From Paenibacillus sp. Soil750 (GTDB lineage Bacteria; Bacillota; Bacilli; Paenibacillales; NBRC-103111), in assembly GCF_001428045.1 (NCBI RefSeq), contig NZ_LMSD01000023.1, positions 186,001 to 250,000 on the forward strand: a stretch of DNA of 64,000 nucleotides. The letters are read 5' to 3'. The position numbers and the translations under genes were made by a program. This document shows positions 10,214 through 18,411 of the stretch, piece after piece; the stretch's first letter is position 1, and every line of letters begins with the position of its first letter. The notes below the pieces were generated by a model. The model made no database searches. It was not told where the DNA came from and worked only from the letters and a program-made list of their open reading frames with translations.

Positions 10214-11194
10214 ATGCAGGCAGTTCTAGTTGGTTTAGGAAACTTCGGTTTAGGGTGGTACAAGAGATTAAGAAGTCATCCGGGTGTGCAGACGGTATGT
10301 GTTGTTGAATCAAACGTCCAACTTCGGGAAACGATTGATCCGGAAACACCGTTTTATTTGACTTTGGAAGAAGCGATTATCAGCGAACGCCCCGATTTCG
10401 TCATTAATGTTACACCTCCTCACGTTCACACTACGATTAACGAGATCGCGTTCTCGCATGGCCTGCCGGTGCTCTGCGAGAAGCCAATTTCGAACGATAT
10501 TACGGACGCGCAATATATTGTCGGTCAGGCTGAACTGAAAAACATTCCGTTCATGATTTCCGAGAATTACCGTTTCTTCGCTCCGGTGCTCAAGGCGAAG
10601 GAGCTTTTAGACAGCGGCGTCATCGGACATTTGTCATCGGTACACATTGAATTCGACCGTTATCATGTCGTAACCGTTCCTTATTTCGGTCGGCTGGCAA
10701 ACGGACTGCTGGAAGATGTTACTATTCATCATTTCGATATGATCCGTTATTTTACCGGTCAGGAAGCCGTGAAAGTGTTCGCCATGAATAGCAATCCACC
10801 TGGTAGCTGGACGGATACGACGACGATCCACCTTAGCGCTTGGATGGAGCTTGACGGCGGGACGGTCGTGGATTATCACGGCAACATGATGGCCAAGGGA
10901 AAACTAACCGAATGGTACGGCGATTGGCGTTTCGAAGGTGCGGAAGGCGCGATTGCGGTGACAAGCAATCGAGTGCAGCTTATGAAAGAAGGAAAAGCCG
11001 ATGAAGTGTACACCTTTGACGGGGTAGGTAACGTGCTGTCGATAGATGAATTTCTTGCTGCTTTGAAGGAGAAGCGAGAGCCAAGACCTAGCGGAAGAGA
11101 TTATTTGAAGTCGCAAAGCTTGGTGCATGCTGCAGCCGTATCTTCGAGAACGGGCAAAATGCTTTCCGTGGAGGAAGCACTGAGAGAGGTGTAA
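10214..11194 (+). CDS. Gfo/Idh/MocA-family NAD(P)-dependent oxidoreductase
   Basis: 326 residues from the ATG at 10214, selected because GAGG is nine bases upstream; an ATG at 10205 touches that site. The Rossmann start is 'VGLGNFGLGWYKRL' and the family catalytic lysine motif is 'LCEKPIS'. A C-terminal alpha/beta substrate domain follows. These enzymes oxidise or reduce sugars, inositols and glycosides, and some take part in non-hydrolytic glycoside cleavage. As the last gene of the 3780-11194 operon it probably processes the sugar released by the GH95-like enzyme. Confidence 0.92.
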   Translation: MQAVLVGLGNFGLGWYKRLRSHPGVQTVCVVESNVQLRETIDPETPFYLTLEEAIISERPDFVINVTPPHVHTTINEIAFSHGLPVLCEKPISNDITDAQYIVGQAELKNIPFMISENYRFFAPVLKAKELLDSGVIGHLSSVHIEFDRYHVVTVPYFGRLANGLLEDVTIHHFDMIRYFTGQEAVKVFAMNSNPPGSWTDTTTIHLSAWMELDGGTVVDYHGNMMAKGKLTEWYGDWRFEGAEGAIAVTSNRVQLMKEGKADEVYTFDGVGNVLSIDEFLAALKEKREPRPSGRDYLKSQSLVHAAAVSSRTGKMLSVEEALREV

Positions 11195-11221
11195 CCATAA
11201 TAAAAAACTAAAGAAGATTTT

Positions 11222-11250
11222 AGCCTTGCGAGAAATCGTAGGGCTATTTG
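11222..11250 (+). terminator. GAAA-loop hairpin, likely terminator (copy 1 of a dispersed repeat)
   Basis: AGCCTTGCGA, a GAAA tetraloop and TCGTAGGGCT form a ten-base-pair stem (one G-T pair and one mismatch) followed by ATTTGCTTTT. It sits 28 bases after the oxidoreductase stop. Almost the same hairpin recurs at 23867-23897. Confidence 0.6.
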
Positions 11251-11356
11251 CTTTTGTGTCACGGTGGGTTCGTAGGCATTTGCTCCTTTAAGAAAGTACA
11301 AGAAATCATTGAAAAGTGATATATACGCAAATTTATACCATTGTTAAAATTACTAT

Positions 11357-11370
11357 CGAAAGCGCTTACT
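11357..11370 (+). promoter_or_regulatory. cre site (CcpA operator) upstream of the 11409 gene
   Basis: CGAAAGCGCTTACT matches 13 of 14 positions of the cre consensus TGWAARCGYTWNCW. It lies 39 bases before the ATG at 11409, where CcpA would block initiation. This indicates catabolite repression of the 11409-12608 unit; the promoter itself is not clear. Confidence 0.6.
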
Positions 11371-11408
11371 TTAACTTATGATCAATTACTTTCAAAGGAG
11401 GAAGTGTA

Positions 11409-11567
11409 ATGAAACGAAACACGGCATTAAAAAGCTGGCAATATTGGAGACGCCTGTTTGCGCTCGTAGCGGTTGTAACCATACTTGTATCTCTGATGCC
11501 GATGGGGGCGACTTTGGCTGCGGAACCCGAGGTAGGTACTGGCAATCGGTTTCGGCCAGCGCTGTAG
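11409..11567 (+). pseudogene. Truncated secreted-protein gene: signal peptide and 12 residues only
   Basis: An excellent AAAGGAGG precedes an ATG that encodes a 52-residue product: a basic, hydrophobic Sec signal peptide ending in ATLAAEP, then EVGTGNRFRPAL and a TAG stop. Another frame stays open from there to 11704 (ending in LLNSKSSF) without recognisable homology. This is best read as the head of an exported protein, perhaps a secreted polysaccharide-degrading enzyme, whose body was deleted or frameshifted. A functional short exported peptide cannot be excluded, because the cre site and ribosome site are intact. Confidence 0.55.
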
Positions 11568-11714
11568 GATTGAACGGAAAGATTGCCAAGGATATTCGTT
11601 TTGCAGAAATGCTGATCCAAAAACAGGCAGTACTCGATCCTACAGTCTTAGCAAATCCGGATGTGAAATTAAAGTCGCTTTTGAATTCAAAATCCTCATT
11701 TTAAGGAGTAAAAC

Positions 11715-12608
11715 ATGAGTAATTGGAATCGCATTAATGATGGGACCCTTAATCCGCCAAAATTGGATGTTCAACAAGCCATTTGGGCCATGCAAGGATT
11801 GGGAGAGAACGGAATAGAATGGTCACTGGAGCAGAAGTTTGAGGAAATTGCTGAAGCGGGCTTTACAGGTGTCAGCTATTTATTGCCATCTGTTGCAGAT
11901 ATGGACTTGTGGCATCGTTTGCTTGACCGCTATAAACTGAGCTTCAGTGCGATTGCCTTTCCCGCCAAGCCGCAAGACTTAATTGATATCATGAAGCGAG
12001 CTAACGACTTTGGCCGTGTACAATATATCAATTCGCAGGTACTTGATTCTTTTGTCATTGATCAAGAAGCTGTTCAGTTACTGCAATCGTTATTGAAGGT
12101 AACGGATGAATTTCGTATTCCACATTTTATTGAGACGCATAGAGGAACGGTTACGCAAGATTTAATTCGTACGGCAGGCTATATTGATGCCCTTCCTGAT
12201 CTCAAATTGATGATCGACTTATCTCACTATGTCGTTGCTGGAGAAATCATAGGAACGAATGAGAAGGTTGAAGTCTATTTCGATAAGCTACTGGAGCGCT
12301 CTGCAGGTATGCATGCCCGTGTTTCAAGCGGTGAACAGGTTCAAGTAGATATAGGCGTGGATGGTGATCATCCGATGGTGGTGCATTTTACACGCTGGTG
12401 GCGTAAAGGTATGGTGCATTGGCTTAAACAAGCGAAGCCAGGAGATATATTTCCGTTCTGCTCAGAGCTTGGACCGCCGAACTTTTATGCAATGACCTAC
12501 CGAGACAAGCGAGGGCAGGAACATGAAGTTTCCGACCGATGGCAGCAAGCGTTACTGTTCAAAAGAATCATCGAGGAGCAGTGGAGGCAAGCGCAAGACA
12601 TGAAATGA
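11715..12608 (+). CDS. Xylose-isomerase-like TIM-barrel protein (sugar phosphate isomerase/epimerase)
   Basis: 297 residues, ATG preceded by AAGGAG. The pattern of alternating strands and helices, the metal-site-like 'HFIETHRGT', 'LMIDLSHY' and 'HARVSSG' segments, and the length fit the AP-endonuclease-2-like sugar isomerase/epimerase superfamily. These use a divalent metal to isomerise or epimerise sugars or sugar phosphates; the specific substrate is unknown. It may once have been co-transcribed with the truncated secreted gene upstream and is followed by a strong terminator after ~185 bases. Confidence 0.8.
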   Translation: MSNWNRINDGTLNPPKLDVQQAIWAMQGLGENGIEWSLEQKFEEIAEAGFTGVSYLLPSVADMDLWHRLLDRYKLSFSAIAFPAKPQDLIDIMKRANDFGRVQYINSQVLDSFVIDQEAVQLLQSLLKVTDEFRIPHFIETHRGTVTQDLIRTAGYIDALPDLKLMIDLSHYVVAGEIIGTNEKVEVYFDKLLERSAGMHARVSSGEQVQVDIGVDGDHPMVVHFTRWWRKGMVHWLKQAKPGDIFPFCSELGPPNFYAMTYRDKRGQEHEVSDRWQQALLFKRIIEEQWRQAQDMK

Positions 12609-13178
12609 CTCGGGAAAGTTCATCTTGACTCTCCAGGTGCAACGAGATATCAGAAGAACAACTGAAATTTTAGATTTCAGGGATTCACTTATTATCCAAA
12701 AATGAATAAATAAGTGTATAAGCAATGATAGGCTCCCATTTTGATTGTAGAGCTTGTCGCTATAGTACAACAATAAAGATAGGCCTCGAAGTGAACTGCA
12801 CCCCAATTGTTAGATATAACTAACAATTGGGGTGCAGTTTTTTATGTGGATTAGGCACATCTATATGTCAAAATATCTTTTGAAAATTCTGGAGGGATCG
12901 CCGGACCCGTATACTGGATGGTTCCCTCCTTGTTAAACTTTTCGGCATCAATATCTCTTCGATCGATTATTTGAAAATCAACTAAGTGAAGATGTCATGA
13001 TGAGGATTGGGGTATGAAGGCATATCATTCAAGCTACAGTTAACTTCAGGTAACTAAGTTTAAAAATTTTCACTTCTTCTCATAACAGGAATGACTATCT
13101 ATAATTGAAAATGTTAGATGATATGTTGGGAAGGATGAATATCTTCCCTGAAGCAGAATACACACTTTTGTGAAGTAA
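12609..13178. other. Gene-free stretch with one strong terminator
   Basis: Apart from the 20-bp inverted repeat at 12794-12843 there is no credible gene. The remaining sequence is AT-rich with short frames only. It directly precedes two broken genes, so it looks like a region of gene decay. Confidence 0.5.
12794..12843 (+). terminator. Strong intrinsic terminator, 20-bp perfect stem
   Basis: Arms 12794-12813 and 12820-12839 are perfectly complementary (core GCACCCCAATTGTTAG), with a six-base loop and a T-run at 12838-12843. It probably ends the isomerase transcript; the As on the left arm would let it also work for the minus strand. Confidence 0.85.
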
Positions 13179-13364
13179 GTGCTTTTTGCGACCAAAGTGG
13201 GTATAAAACTAGGAGAAGGTCCGAACACCAGAGGTTCCTCGTGTCAGCATATTCTAAAGGAACTCGAAAGTAGTTTGCGCCGCTTGCGAACGGACTACAT
13301 TGATCTGTACCAGATCCATGTTTTTGATCCGAAGACATCGATTATCCATGATTATAAAGGATAG
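13179..13364 (+). pseudogene. Aldo/keto reductase fragment
   Basis: The frame encodes VLFATKVG at the front and 'LKELESSLRRLRTDYIDLYQIH', which is the central part of an aldo/keto reductase (catalytic Lys strand to the His strand). It starts abruptly, lacks the N-terminal Asp/Tyr half and loses similarity after 'QIHVFDPKTS'. It is therefore an internal remnant of a reductase different from the intact one at 13551. Confidence 0.7.
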
Positions 13365-13386
13365 ACGATCGGAGGTAAAATGATCA

Positions 13387-13530
13387 ATGATTTACGAATT
13401 GAGAATCTATACAATTCATCAAGGAAGAATCGATGCGATTCGAGAGCGTTTTTCCAATCATACACTTGGTATTTTTGCTAGACTCGGTATGCAAGTGTGT
13501 GATTTAAGAGCGGAATACTTTAAAGTATAG
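13387..13530 (+). pseudogene. NIPSNAP-family protein fragment
   Basis: The 47-residue frame begins MIYELRIYTIHQGRIDAIRE, a typical NIPSNAP start, and goes on 'RFSNHTLGIFARLGMQV' before ending at a stop. Full NIPSNAP proteins are about twice as long, so the ferredoxin-like domain is cut in the middle. GGAGG upstream is intact. It lies 20 bases before the intact aldo/keto reductase gene. Confidence 0.6.
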
Positions 13531-13550
13531 ATACAGGAGGAGTTAAACTC

Positions 13551-14501
13551 ATGAAATATCGTAAACTTGGCAAGAACGGCCCTGAAATATCAGTTATTGG
13601 CTTCGGTTCTTGGGCAATTGGGGGAGGCGGCTGGGCGAGCGCTTGGGGGAATCAGGACGATGAGCTGTCAGTCGAGAGCGTACGCGTCGCATTGTATAAC
13701 GGGATCAACTTTTTTGACACTGCGGCAGTTTACGGTCTGGGGCATTCAGAGGAAGTCATAGGGAAAGCGCTAAAGGGCGACCGCGACAAAGTAGTGTTGG
13801 CGACTAAATGCGGTCTGGTTTGGGACGAGAACAAAAGCATTTCCAAGAATGGAACCTACCACTCTATCCTTCGCGAAGCGGAAGCATCTCTGCGTCGTCT
13901 TGGTACCGACTATATCGATTTGTATCAAATGCACTGGCCTGACACGGATGCGAACGCACAGGCTGAAGAGACGATGCGCGCCATGGATAAGCTCGTACAA
14001 GATGGCAAAGTGCGCTATGTCGGCGTAAGCAATTACAATGTTTCGTTATTGGAATCATCGCTCGCCGTAAGACATGTTGATTCACTTCAGCCACCGTATT
14101 CCATCCTGAGACCGGCTGTTGAGAAGGAGACTCTGCCGTTCTGTCTGGAGAAAGGAATCGGTGTTGTCGCCTACAGCCCGCTCACATCAGGTCTTCTATC
14201 GGGAAATTATACCTACGACACCAAATTCTCGGATGACGATTGGCGATCCCGCAATGCTGCACATACAGGGGAGGGTCTGAGGAAAAACGTGGACCGCGTC
14301 GAGAAGCTGAAAGTTATCGCGAGCAAGTACGGCGTTACCATGCCACAGCTTGCCATCGCATATGTTCTATCCCATCCAGCATTAACTAGTGCACTTGTAG
14401 GTGTTCGCAAGCCGAGCCACATCTTAAGTGTACTGCCAGCCATCGATCTGACTCTGGATGAGCCCGCACTTGCCGAAATTCGTAAAATAGCTTTCGAATA
14501 A
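13551..14501 (+). CDS. Aldo/keto reductase
   Basis: 316 residues with the full catalytic tetrad D56, Y61, K86 and H128, preceded by 'KLGKNGPEISVIGFGSWAIGG', the family's opening beta-hairpin. It is an NADPH-dependent (beta/alpha)8-barrel enzyme that reduces aldehydes or keto-sugars, close in pattern to YhdN/IolS-type reductases. AGGAGG is well placed before the ATG. Neighbouring genes for an epimerase and (degraded) reductase suggest sugar metabolism, but the natural substrate is unknown. Confidence 0.94.
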   Translation: MKYRKLGKNGPEISVIGFGSWAIGGGGWASAWGNQDDELSVESVRVALYNGINFFDTAAVYGLGHSEEVIGKALKGDRDKVVLATKCGLVWDENKSISKNGTYHSILREAEASLRRLGTDYIDLYQMHWPDTDANAQAEETMRAMDKLVQDGKVRYVGVSNYNVSLLESSLAVRHVDSLQPPYSILRPAVEKETLPFCLEKGIGVVAYSPLTSGLLSGNYTYDTKFSDDDWRSRNAAHTGEGLRKNVDRVEKLKVIASKYGVTMPQLAIAYVLSHPALTSALVGVRKPSHILSVLPAIDLTLDEPALAEIRKIAFE

Positions 14502-14564
14502 TTTCGCCAAGAAAGCCTGAAAATAGCAAATAAAATATTAAGATGAACTGGAGTGAGATATACA

Positions 14565-15431
14565 ATGAAGAAGAGAATAATTGTGACTGGCGGAAGTGGT
14601 AAAGCTGGTAAATGGATTGTGAAAGAATTGGTTGAACAAGGGTATGAGGTTTTGAATTTGGATTGGAAACTGCCAGAGGTTCCCTTGTGCAAGACGCAGA
14701 TTGTAGATTTGAACGATTTGGGTCAGGTTCACAATGCCTTATCCCAACATAGTGTCAGGGATAGACAACCTGTGGAAGCAGTGATTCACTTCGCCGCAAT
14801 ACCGGAAGCCTTTATTTATCCGAATGATGTGACATTTCGAAATAATGTCATGAATACGTACAACATCTTGGAGGCTGCAGCTAATCTGGGTATCCGTAAA
14901 GTAGTACTCGCATCCAGCGAATCATCCTATGGCATCGTGTTTGCAGAACAATTTTTCGCACCGAATTACCTGCCAATTGATGAAAGCCATCCTCAGAAGT
15001 CGGAAGATAGCTACGGATTATCCAAAATGGTTAATGAAATGACAGGGGAGTCTTTCCATAGAAGAACAGGAATGCAGGTTATTTCTTTTCGTCTGGGAAA
15101 TATATTGGAACCGAAAGATTATTCACGAGTTAGGAATGACTTCACGAATCCAGAGAAACGACTTCGGATTCTATGGAGTTACATCGATGTCAGAGACATG
15201 GCAGTAGCCTGTAGATTGGCTGTGGAGAAAGACGGGCTTGGCGCGCAATCGCTTATTCTAGCAGCTGATGATACTTCATCGGATCTTTCTAGTGAAGAAC
15301 TGATCCATAGGTTTTTGCCTGAACTTGCTAAATATGTCCCTCATTTACCTGGCCGAGCTAGCTTTCTATCGAATGATAAGATCAAAGAGGTTCTCGGCTG
15401 GAAACAGCAACATTACTTTATGGAACAATAA
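14565..15431 (+). CDS. NAD-dependent epimerase/dehydratase (extended SDR)
   Basis: 288 residues from the ATG at 14565; a GTG at 14553 overlaps the GGAG that serves this ATG. The dinucleotide-binding loop is 'TGGSGKAGKW' (residues 8-17) and the catalytic pair is in 'SYGLSKMVNE' (Tyr-x3-Lys). Members convert nucleotide-sugars or oxidise free sugars such as uronates. It follows the aldo/keto reductase by 63 bases in the same direction. Length is slightly short for a UDP-sugar epimerase, so a uronate or aldose dehydrogenase is possible. Confidence 0.9.
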   Translation: MKKRIIVTGGSGKAGKWIVKELVEQGYEVLNLDWKLPEVPLCKTQIVDLNDLGQVHNALSQHSVRDRQPVEAVIHFAAIPEAFIYPNDVTFRNNVMNTYNILEAAANLGIRKVVLASSESSYGIVFAEQFFAPNYLPIDESHPQKSEDSYGLSKMVNEMTGESFHRRTGMQVISFRLGNILEPKDYSRVRNDFTNPEKRLRILWSYIDVRDMAVACRLAVEKDGLGAQSLILAADDTSSDLSSEELIHRFLPELAKYVPHLPGRASFLSNDKIKEVLGWKQQHYFMEQ

Positions 15432-15460
15432 ATGCTAATCAATTTGGTATTCTGATATTG

Positions 15461-15512
15461 TCCCCTTTAAGTAGGTAGTGCGAATTATGCACTACAGTCT
15501 ACTTGGAGGGGA
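15461..15512. repeat. Long imperfect inverted repeat
   Basis: Left arm 15461-15481 (TCCCCTTTAAGTAG...TAGTGC) pairs with right arm 15489-15512 apart from two mismatches and a three-base bulge. There is no T-run, so it is not a simple terminator. It could be a mobile-element end or remnant; no transposase is present. Confidence 0.5.
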
Positions 15513-15545
15513 TTATGTTTAATCCGCTACTCGTGAAAATGATCC

Positions 15546-15587
15546 AAATAAACCGGATTCCTAAGCGTATAGGAACCCGGTTTATTT
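15546..15587. terminator. Bidirectional terminator between epimerase and YcaO genes
   Basis: AAATAAACCGG and TTCCTA pair with TAGGAA and CCGGTTTATTT around a short loop. It lies between two convergent genes and the A/T flanks suit both directions. Confidence 0.65.
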
Positions 15588-15645
15588 GTATAAAAAATGG
15601 CTTAGCCTGCGAAATCCACGTTTTGTTGGCTGGACCCATCGCGAC

Positions 15646-17544
15646 TTATAGAAACGGATGCGGATGAGGATTGAGTTGTCCAGCAGTCAGCGCCTCTTTC
15701 GCATATTCAAGATCCGCCGGCACCTGAAGTACTCTCTTCAGCCCCGTCAAGCGTTGCAAGTGATGTCCGAACGTCATCGGAAGCATTCCCGGAATCAGAA
15801 CTTTTACGCAATGCAGCCCGTTTCGCAGCGTTTCCTGCGAGGACTGATCAACGACGATCACATCGAGGTTCAAGCGGCGAAACACCTCAATCGTGTCCTT
15901 CAGATCATCGGTCAAATCCGCATGACTTGCCTTACGCTTGAACTCCTCGTCAAACGTTCTGATCGGACGTTTTCTGTCCAACAAAAATTGCAGCCGTTCT
16001 TGTGCCTGTGGCAAACCGTACAGCATGGCATGGTCCTCCATCTGCAAAACAAGAAACGGATCGTTGAGCATTTGCTTAACATGTTCCAGTCTCTCCTCAA
16101 AATTCTCTTGCAGGAAGTTAAACCTGCCGGCCAATTCGTGAATGGCGCTTTTGGCGGCCCGTACCGGATCCAAATGAGCTCCCGCAGCACAGATAAGATT
16201 CATCTTTCCGGGGCCTATGCTTTTCGCGAGCACCCAAATGCTCGGAATCCCATTCTCCATTGTCATGTTAAACAAATGTACATCGTATCCGGCAACTGCG
16301 CCCAGCCTTTCGACCATGAGCCTCAGTTCCAGATCGTTAGCAGAACAGGGGTCCAAGCGCGGGATAGACAACTGGGCGTACCACGTCATCAGGAAAGAGT
16401 CGCGCTCGACCACTTCCAAAATCCCGTATAAGATGGCTTCCTCTAAGCTTCCGCCTAACGCACACCCGTTGGAGCCTTCCTGAACAAAACTGTCACCGAA
16501 TCCCGAACTGTAATAAGCAAGACTCTCCGGAACAAGGATCGGATACTCTCGCACTAGCGAATAACCCCATACCCAATCGATCGGGAGGTCGGGATCAAAC
16601 GGTTCGAACGGGAAATCAGGCTGCGTATACTGTTCCTTTGAGTATAACCCAAGCTTGGAGGGGTCGAGCGCATGATCAGCAACATGGTTGAAACTGTCAC
16701 AAGTAACAGATCGTTTACCACGGGGGGTTATACCGCAGTGTCGCTCCAATCCTTCCAAGATCGCGGTTAATTCGCTTTCCGCATAAGAAAAGCTGTGGCC
16801 TCCCGTTACCTCATCTCCCATCAGAAACGACGGCATGTTAACCCCAACCCCGGCAAACGGCGACACAAGGTCAAGCATCTTCGCATTAAAAACGCCGGTC
16901 CGGGAATCCATATAGTCTTTGGCCAAATGTTGTTTCAGGTCGTCTATCGGACGGCTGCGGTAACTGTCGGGTCTTATCTTAGGTCTCGGCTTGAGCGAAA
17001 TGATTGCTGCCGCCGATGAATCGTCGGGCAAATGGCCGCAGATCTCACAGAGTGGGTCAGGCAGAATGAAATGGAGCGAGCTATTCAGCGTTTCCAGATC
17101 AACGATATACATATGCTCCTCCGTATGGGCTCGGCTGCCCCCTAGCACTCGCTGCGTCTCGGCAATCAGCAAGTGAGCTGCATGCCAAAGTCCTGAAGGC
17201 GAAGATTTTACGCGTTGTATGTCCCCAGGCGACGCCGTGAAACGCCTGTTATCCGCACACTGGGAGCATCCCGGCGTACCAGGACGAACCAAAGGCCCGA
17301 CTATGCCCTCATCCATTGAAATAAAACCCCGCAACCATGGGATGCCGGCCTGCTGCAGAGCCTCTTCAGCTTCGAAGTATCCGGAGGAAGGCCAGTCATC
17401 GTGCAGCACCAGAACTAATTTCGCTGCTTTCGGTATGTCTGAAGTGAAATCTGTCTGTCGAACAACCTGATAATGGTCAAATAGCTCTCCGCATACGTAG
17501 TCGGCCAATAAACCTTCTCCGACAACTGAAATGATAGCATTCAA
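15646..17544 (-). CDS. TOMM cyclodehydratase: fused C (ThiF/RRE-like) and YcaO domains
   Basis: 632 residues. The N-terminal ~200 residues resemble the E1/ThiF-like partner domain of azoline-forming enzymes and carry two zinc-type CxxC pairs (C93/C96 and C166/C169). Residues ~215-632 are a YcaO domain with the ATP-site signatures 'SELTAILEGLER' (256-268) and 'EEAILYGILEVVERD' (368-382), and it ends in the PHPHP (626-630) proline motif needed by TOMM YcaO enzymes. Known relatives (SagD-type fusions in the Bacillus heterocycloanthracin clusters) use ATP to cyclise Cys/Ser/Thr of a precursor peptide. It diverges from the small protein and ThiF-like gene at 17938-20106. No dehydrogenase or obvious precursor is seen nearby. 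Confidence 0.88.
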   Translation of the reverse strand: MNAIISVVGEGLLADYVCGELFDHYQVVRQTDFTSDIPKAAKLVLVLHDDWPSSGYFEAEEALQQAGIPWLRGFISMDEGIVGPLVRPGTPGCSQCADNRRFTASPGDIQRVKSSPSGLWHAAHLLIAETQRVLGGSRAHTEEHMYIVDLETLNSSLHFILPDPLCEICGHLPDDSSAAAIISLKPRPKIRPDSYRSRPIDDLKQHLAKDYMDSRTGVFNAKMLDLVSPFAGVGVNMPSFLMGDEVTGGHSFSYAESELTAILEGLERHCGITPRGKRSVTCDSFNHVADHALDPSKLGLYSKEQYTQPDFPFEPFDPDLPIDWVWGYSLVREYPILVPESLAYYSSGFGDSFVQEGSNGCALGGSLEEAILYGILEVVERDSFLMTWYAQLSIPRLDPCSANDLELRLMVERLGAVAGYDVHLFNMTMENGIPSIWVLAKSIGPGKMNLICAAGAHLDPVRAAKSAIHELAGRFNFLQENFEERLEHVKQMLNDPFLVLQMEDHAMLYGLPQAQERLQFLLDRKRPIRTFDEEFKRKASHADLTDDLKDTIEVFRRLNLDVIVVDQSSQETLRNGLHCVKVLIPGMLPMTFGHHLQRLTGLKRVLQVPADLEYAKEALTAGQLNPHPHPFL

Positions 17545-17937
17545 GAGTTCACCTCATCTCGCAGCAATGTGCCCAGCTCGTTTCGGCGGGTTCCTCCGCT
17601 AATCTCCCTGAGACAGAAGAGAAGGAGCTGCCAGTCGGCAGCCCTTTATCCATCAATTATATTTTAGTAATGACTACTATATACACGTATTGGACATGGG
17701 CATAAAATTTTTTAATAATAACCACAAAGTCGATTTAACATATGGATCATCAAAAAAAGGAAAGACAGTTTTAGTCTGTACTATATGAATTTTCAGATCT
17801 TTTGACTGGAAAAGTAGCGTTTTAGTAGGTGAAAGACTGTTTTTACGCATGGGTGGACTTGTATCCATACGATGTTACCTACACAGGAGTACATTATATA
17901 GCAATGTATCTCTGGTGGCAGAAGGAGGTGGACGTTC
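17545..17937. other. Divergent promoter region of the TOMM-like genes
   Basis: 393 bases without a gene. For the minus-strand YcaO gene there is a TATAAT at 17656-17661 and a small GCTGCC/GGCAGC hairpin (17628-17643) in the leader. For the plus strand only the GAAGGAGGTGG ribosome site is clear. I could not identify a known riboswitch or a confident sporulation-sigma promoter. Confidence 0.4.
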
Positions 17938-18222
17938 GTGACATCACAAATTCGGAAAGAGGACGTTCGTAAAATGGTCGGTAAACAAATTATGGCACTG
18001 AAAAAAGACGGAACAGTCGTATCAGGCAAATTGGTCAGAATTAGTGGAAACAAATTGATTGTAGCTCCACAAAAAGGTAAAAATGTACAGGTTAAAGCGA
18101 TCATCCCATTGGTTTTGTTTGATCTCTTAGCAATCGGCACGGAACCTTTTGGATTCGGTGGTTTTGGAGGTTTCCCATTTGGCGGAGGCTTTGGCTTCGG
18201 TGGTCCAGGATTTTGGTGGTAA
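17938..18222 (+). CDS. Small SH3-like protein with Gly/Phe-rich tail
   Basis: 94 residues from a GTG start behind GAAGGAGGTGG. Residues ~1-60 look like a small beta-barrel ('KKDGTVVSGKLVRISGNKLIV', LSm/SH3-like), followed by a hydrophobic 'IIPLVLFDLLAIG' stretch and a tail made almost only of Gly and Phe (GFGGFGGFPFGGG, ending GFWW). The tail contains no Cys, Ser or Thr, so it cannot itself be a heterocyclised core. It lies between the divergent YcaO gene and the ThiF-like gene and has its own terminator. Function unknown; a self-associating or surface/spore role, or a carrier in the TOMM-like system, is possible. Confidence 0.85.
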   Translation: MTSQIRKEDVRKMVGKQIMALKKDGTVVSGKLVRISGNKLIVAPQKGKNVQVKAIIPLVLFDLLAIGTEPFGFGGFGGFPFGGGFGFGGPGFWW

Positions 18223-18233
18223 TTTGAAATATG

Positions 18234-18279
18234 AGGGCTGCACCGAAAGATTATTTCGGCGCAGTCCTTTTTTTATAGA
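18234..18279 (+). terminator. Intrinsic terminator of the Gly/Phe-rich gene
   Basis: GGCTGC-A-CCGAAA pairs with TTTCGG-C-GCAGTC, followed by seven Ts. It suggests that the small gene is transcribed separately, or more abundantly, than the ThiF-like gene downstream. Confidence 0.8.
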
Positions 18280-18411
18280 ACTTTCTTTATTTGAGTGGGG
18301 TTAACTCGAGTGGGCTTTTCTTAAGTATATGACATGAGGGACAAATAGCTGTACATAAAATTACTTGTGAAGAGTTGGGACAGATCGGGAATTCCGGAGG
18401 AGGGAAATGAT

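Noticed and set aside
15515..15667. 50-residue plus-strand frame after GGAGGGG
   Set aside because: It runs through the bidirectional terminator and into the 3' end of the YcaO gene, and its composition follows the hairpin sequence.
15658..16431. 257-residue plus-strand frame opposite the YcaO gene
   Set aside because: It lies wholly antisense to the motif-rich YcaO domain and shows no domain of its own.
17560..17640. T-box- or riboswitch-like leader before the YcaO gene
   Set aside because: A GCGG...CCGC turn recalls a T-box antiterminator, but the conserved GGTGG-ACCGCG element and a terminator are missing.
17938..18222. Small Gly/Phe protein as the heterocyclised TOMM precursor
   Set aside because: Its tail has no Cys, Ser or Thr, so it offers no residue for azoline formation.
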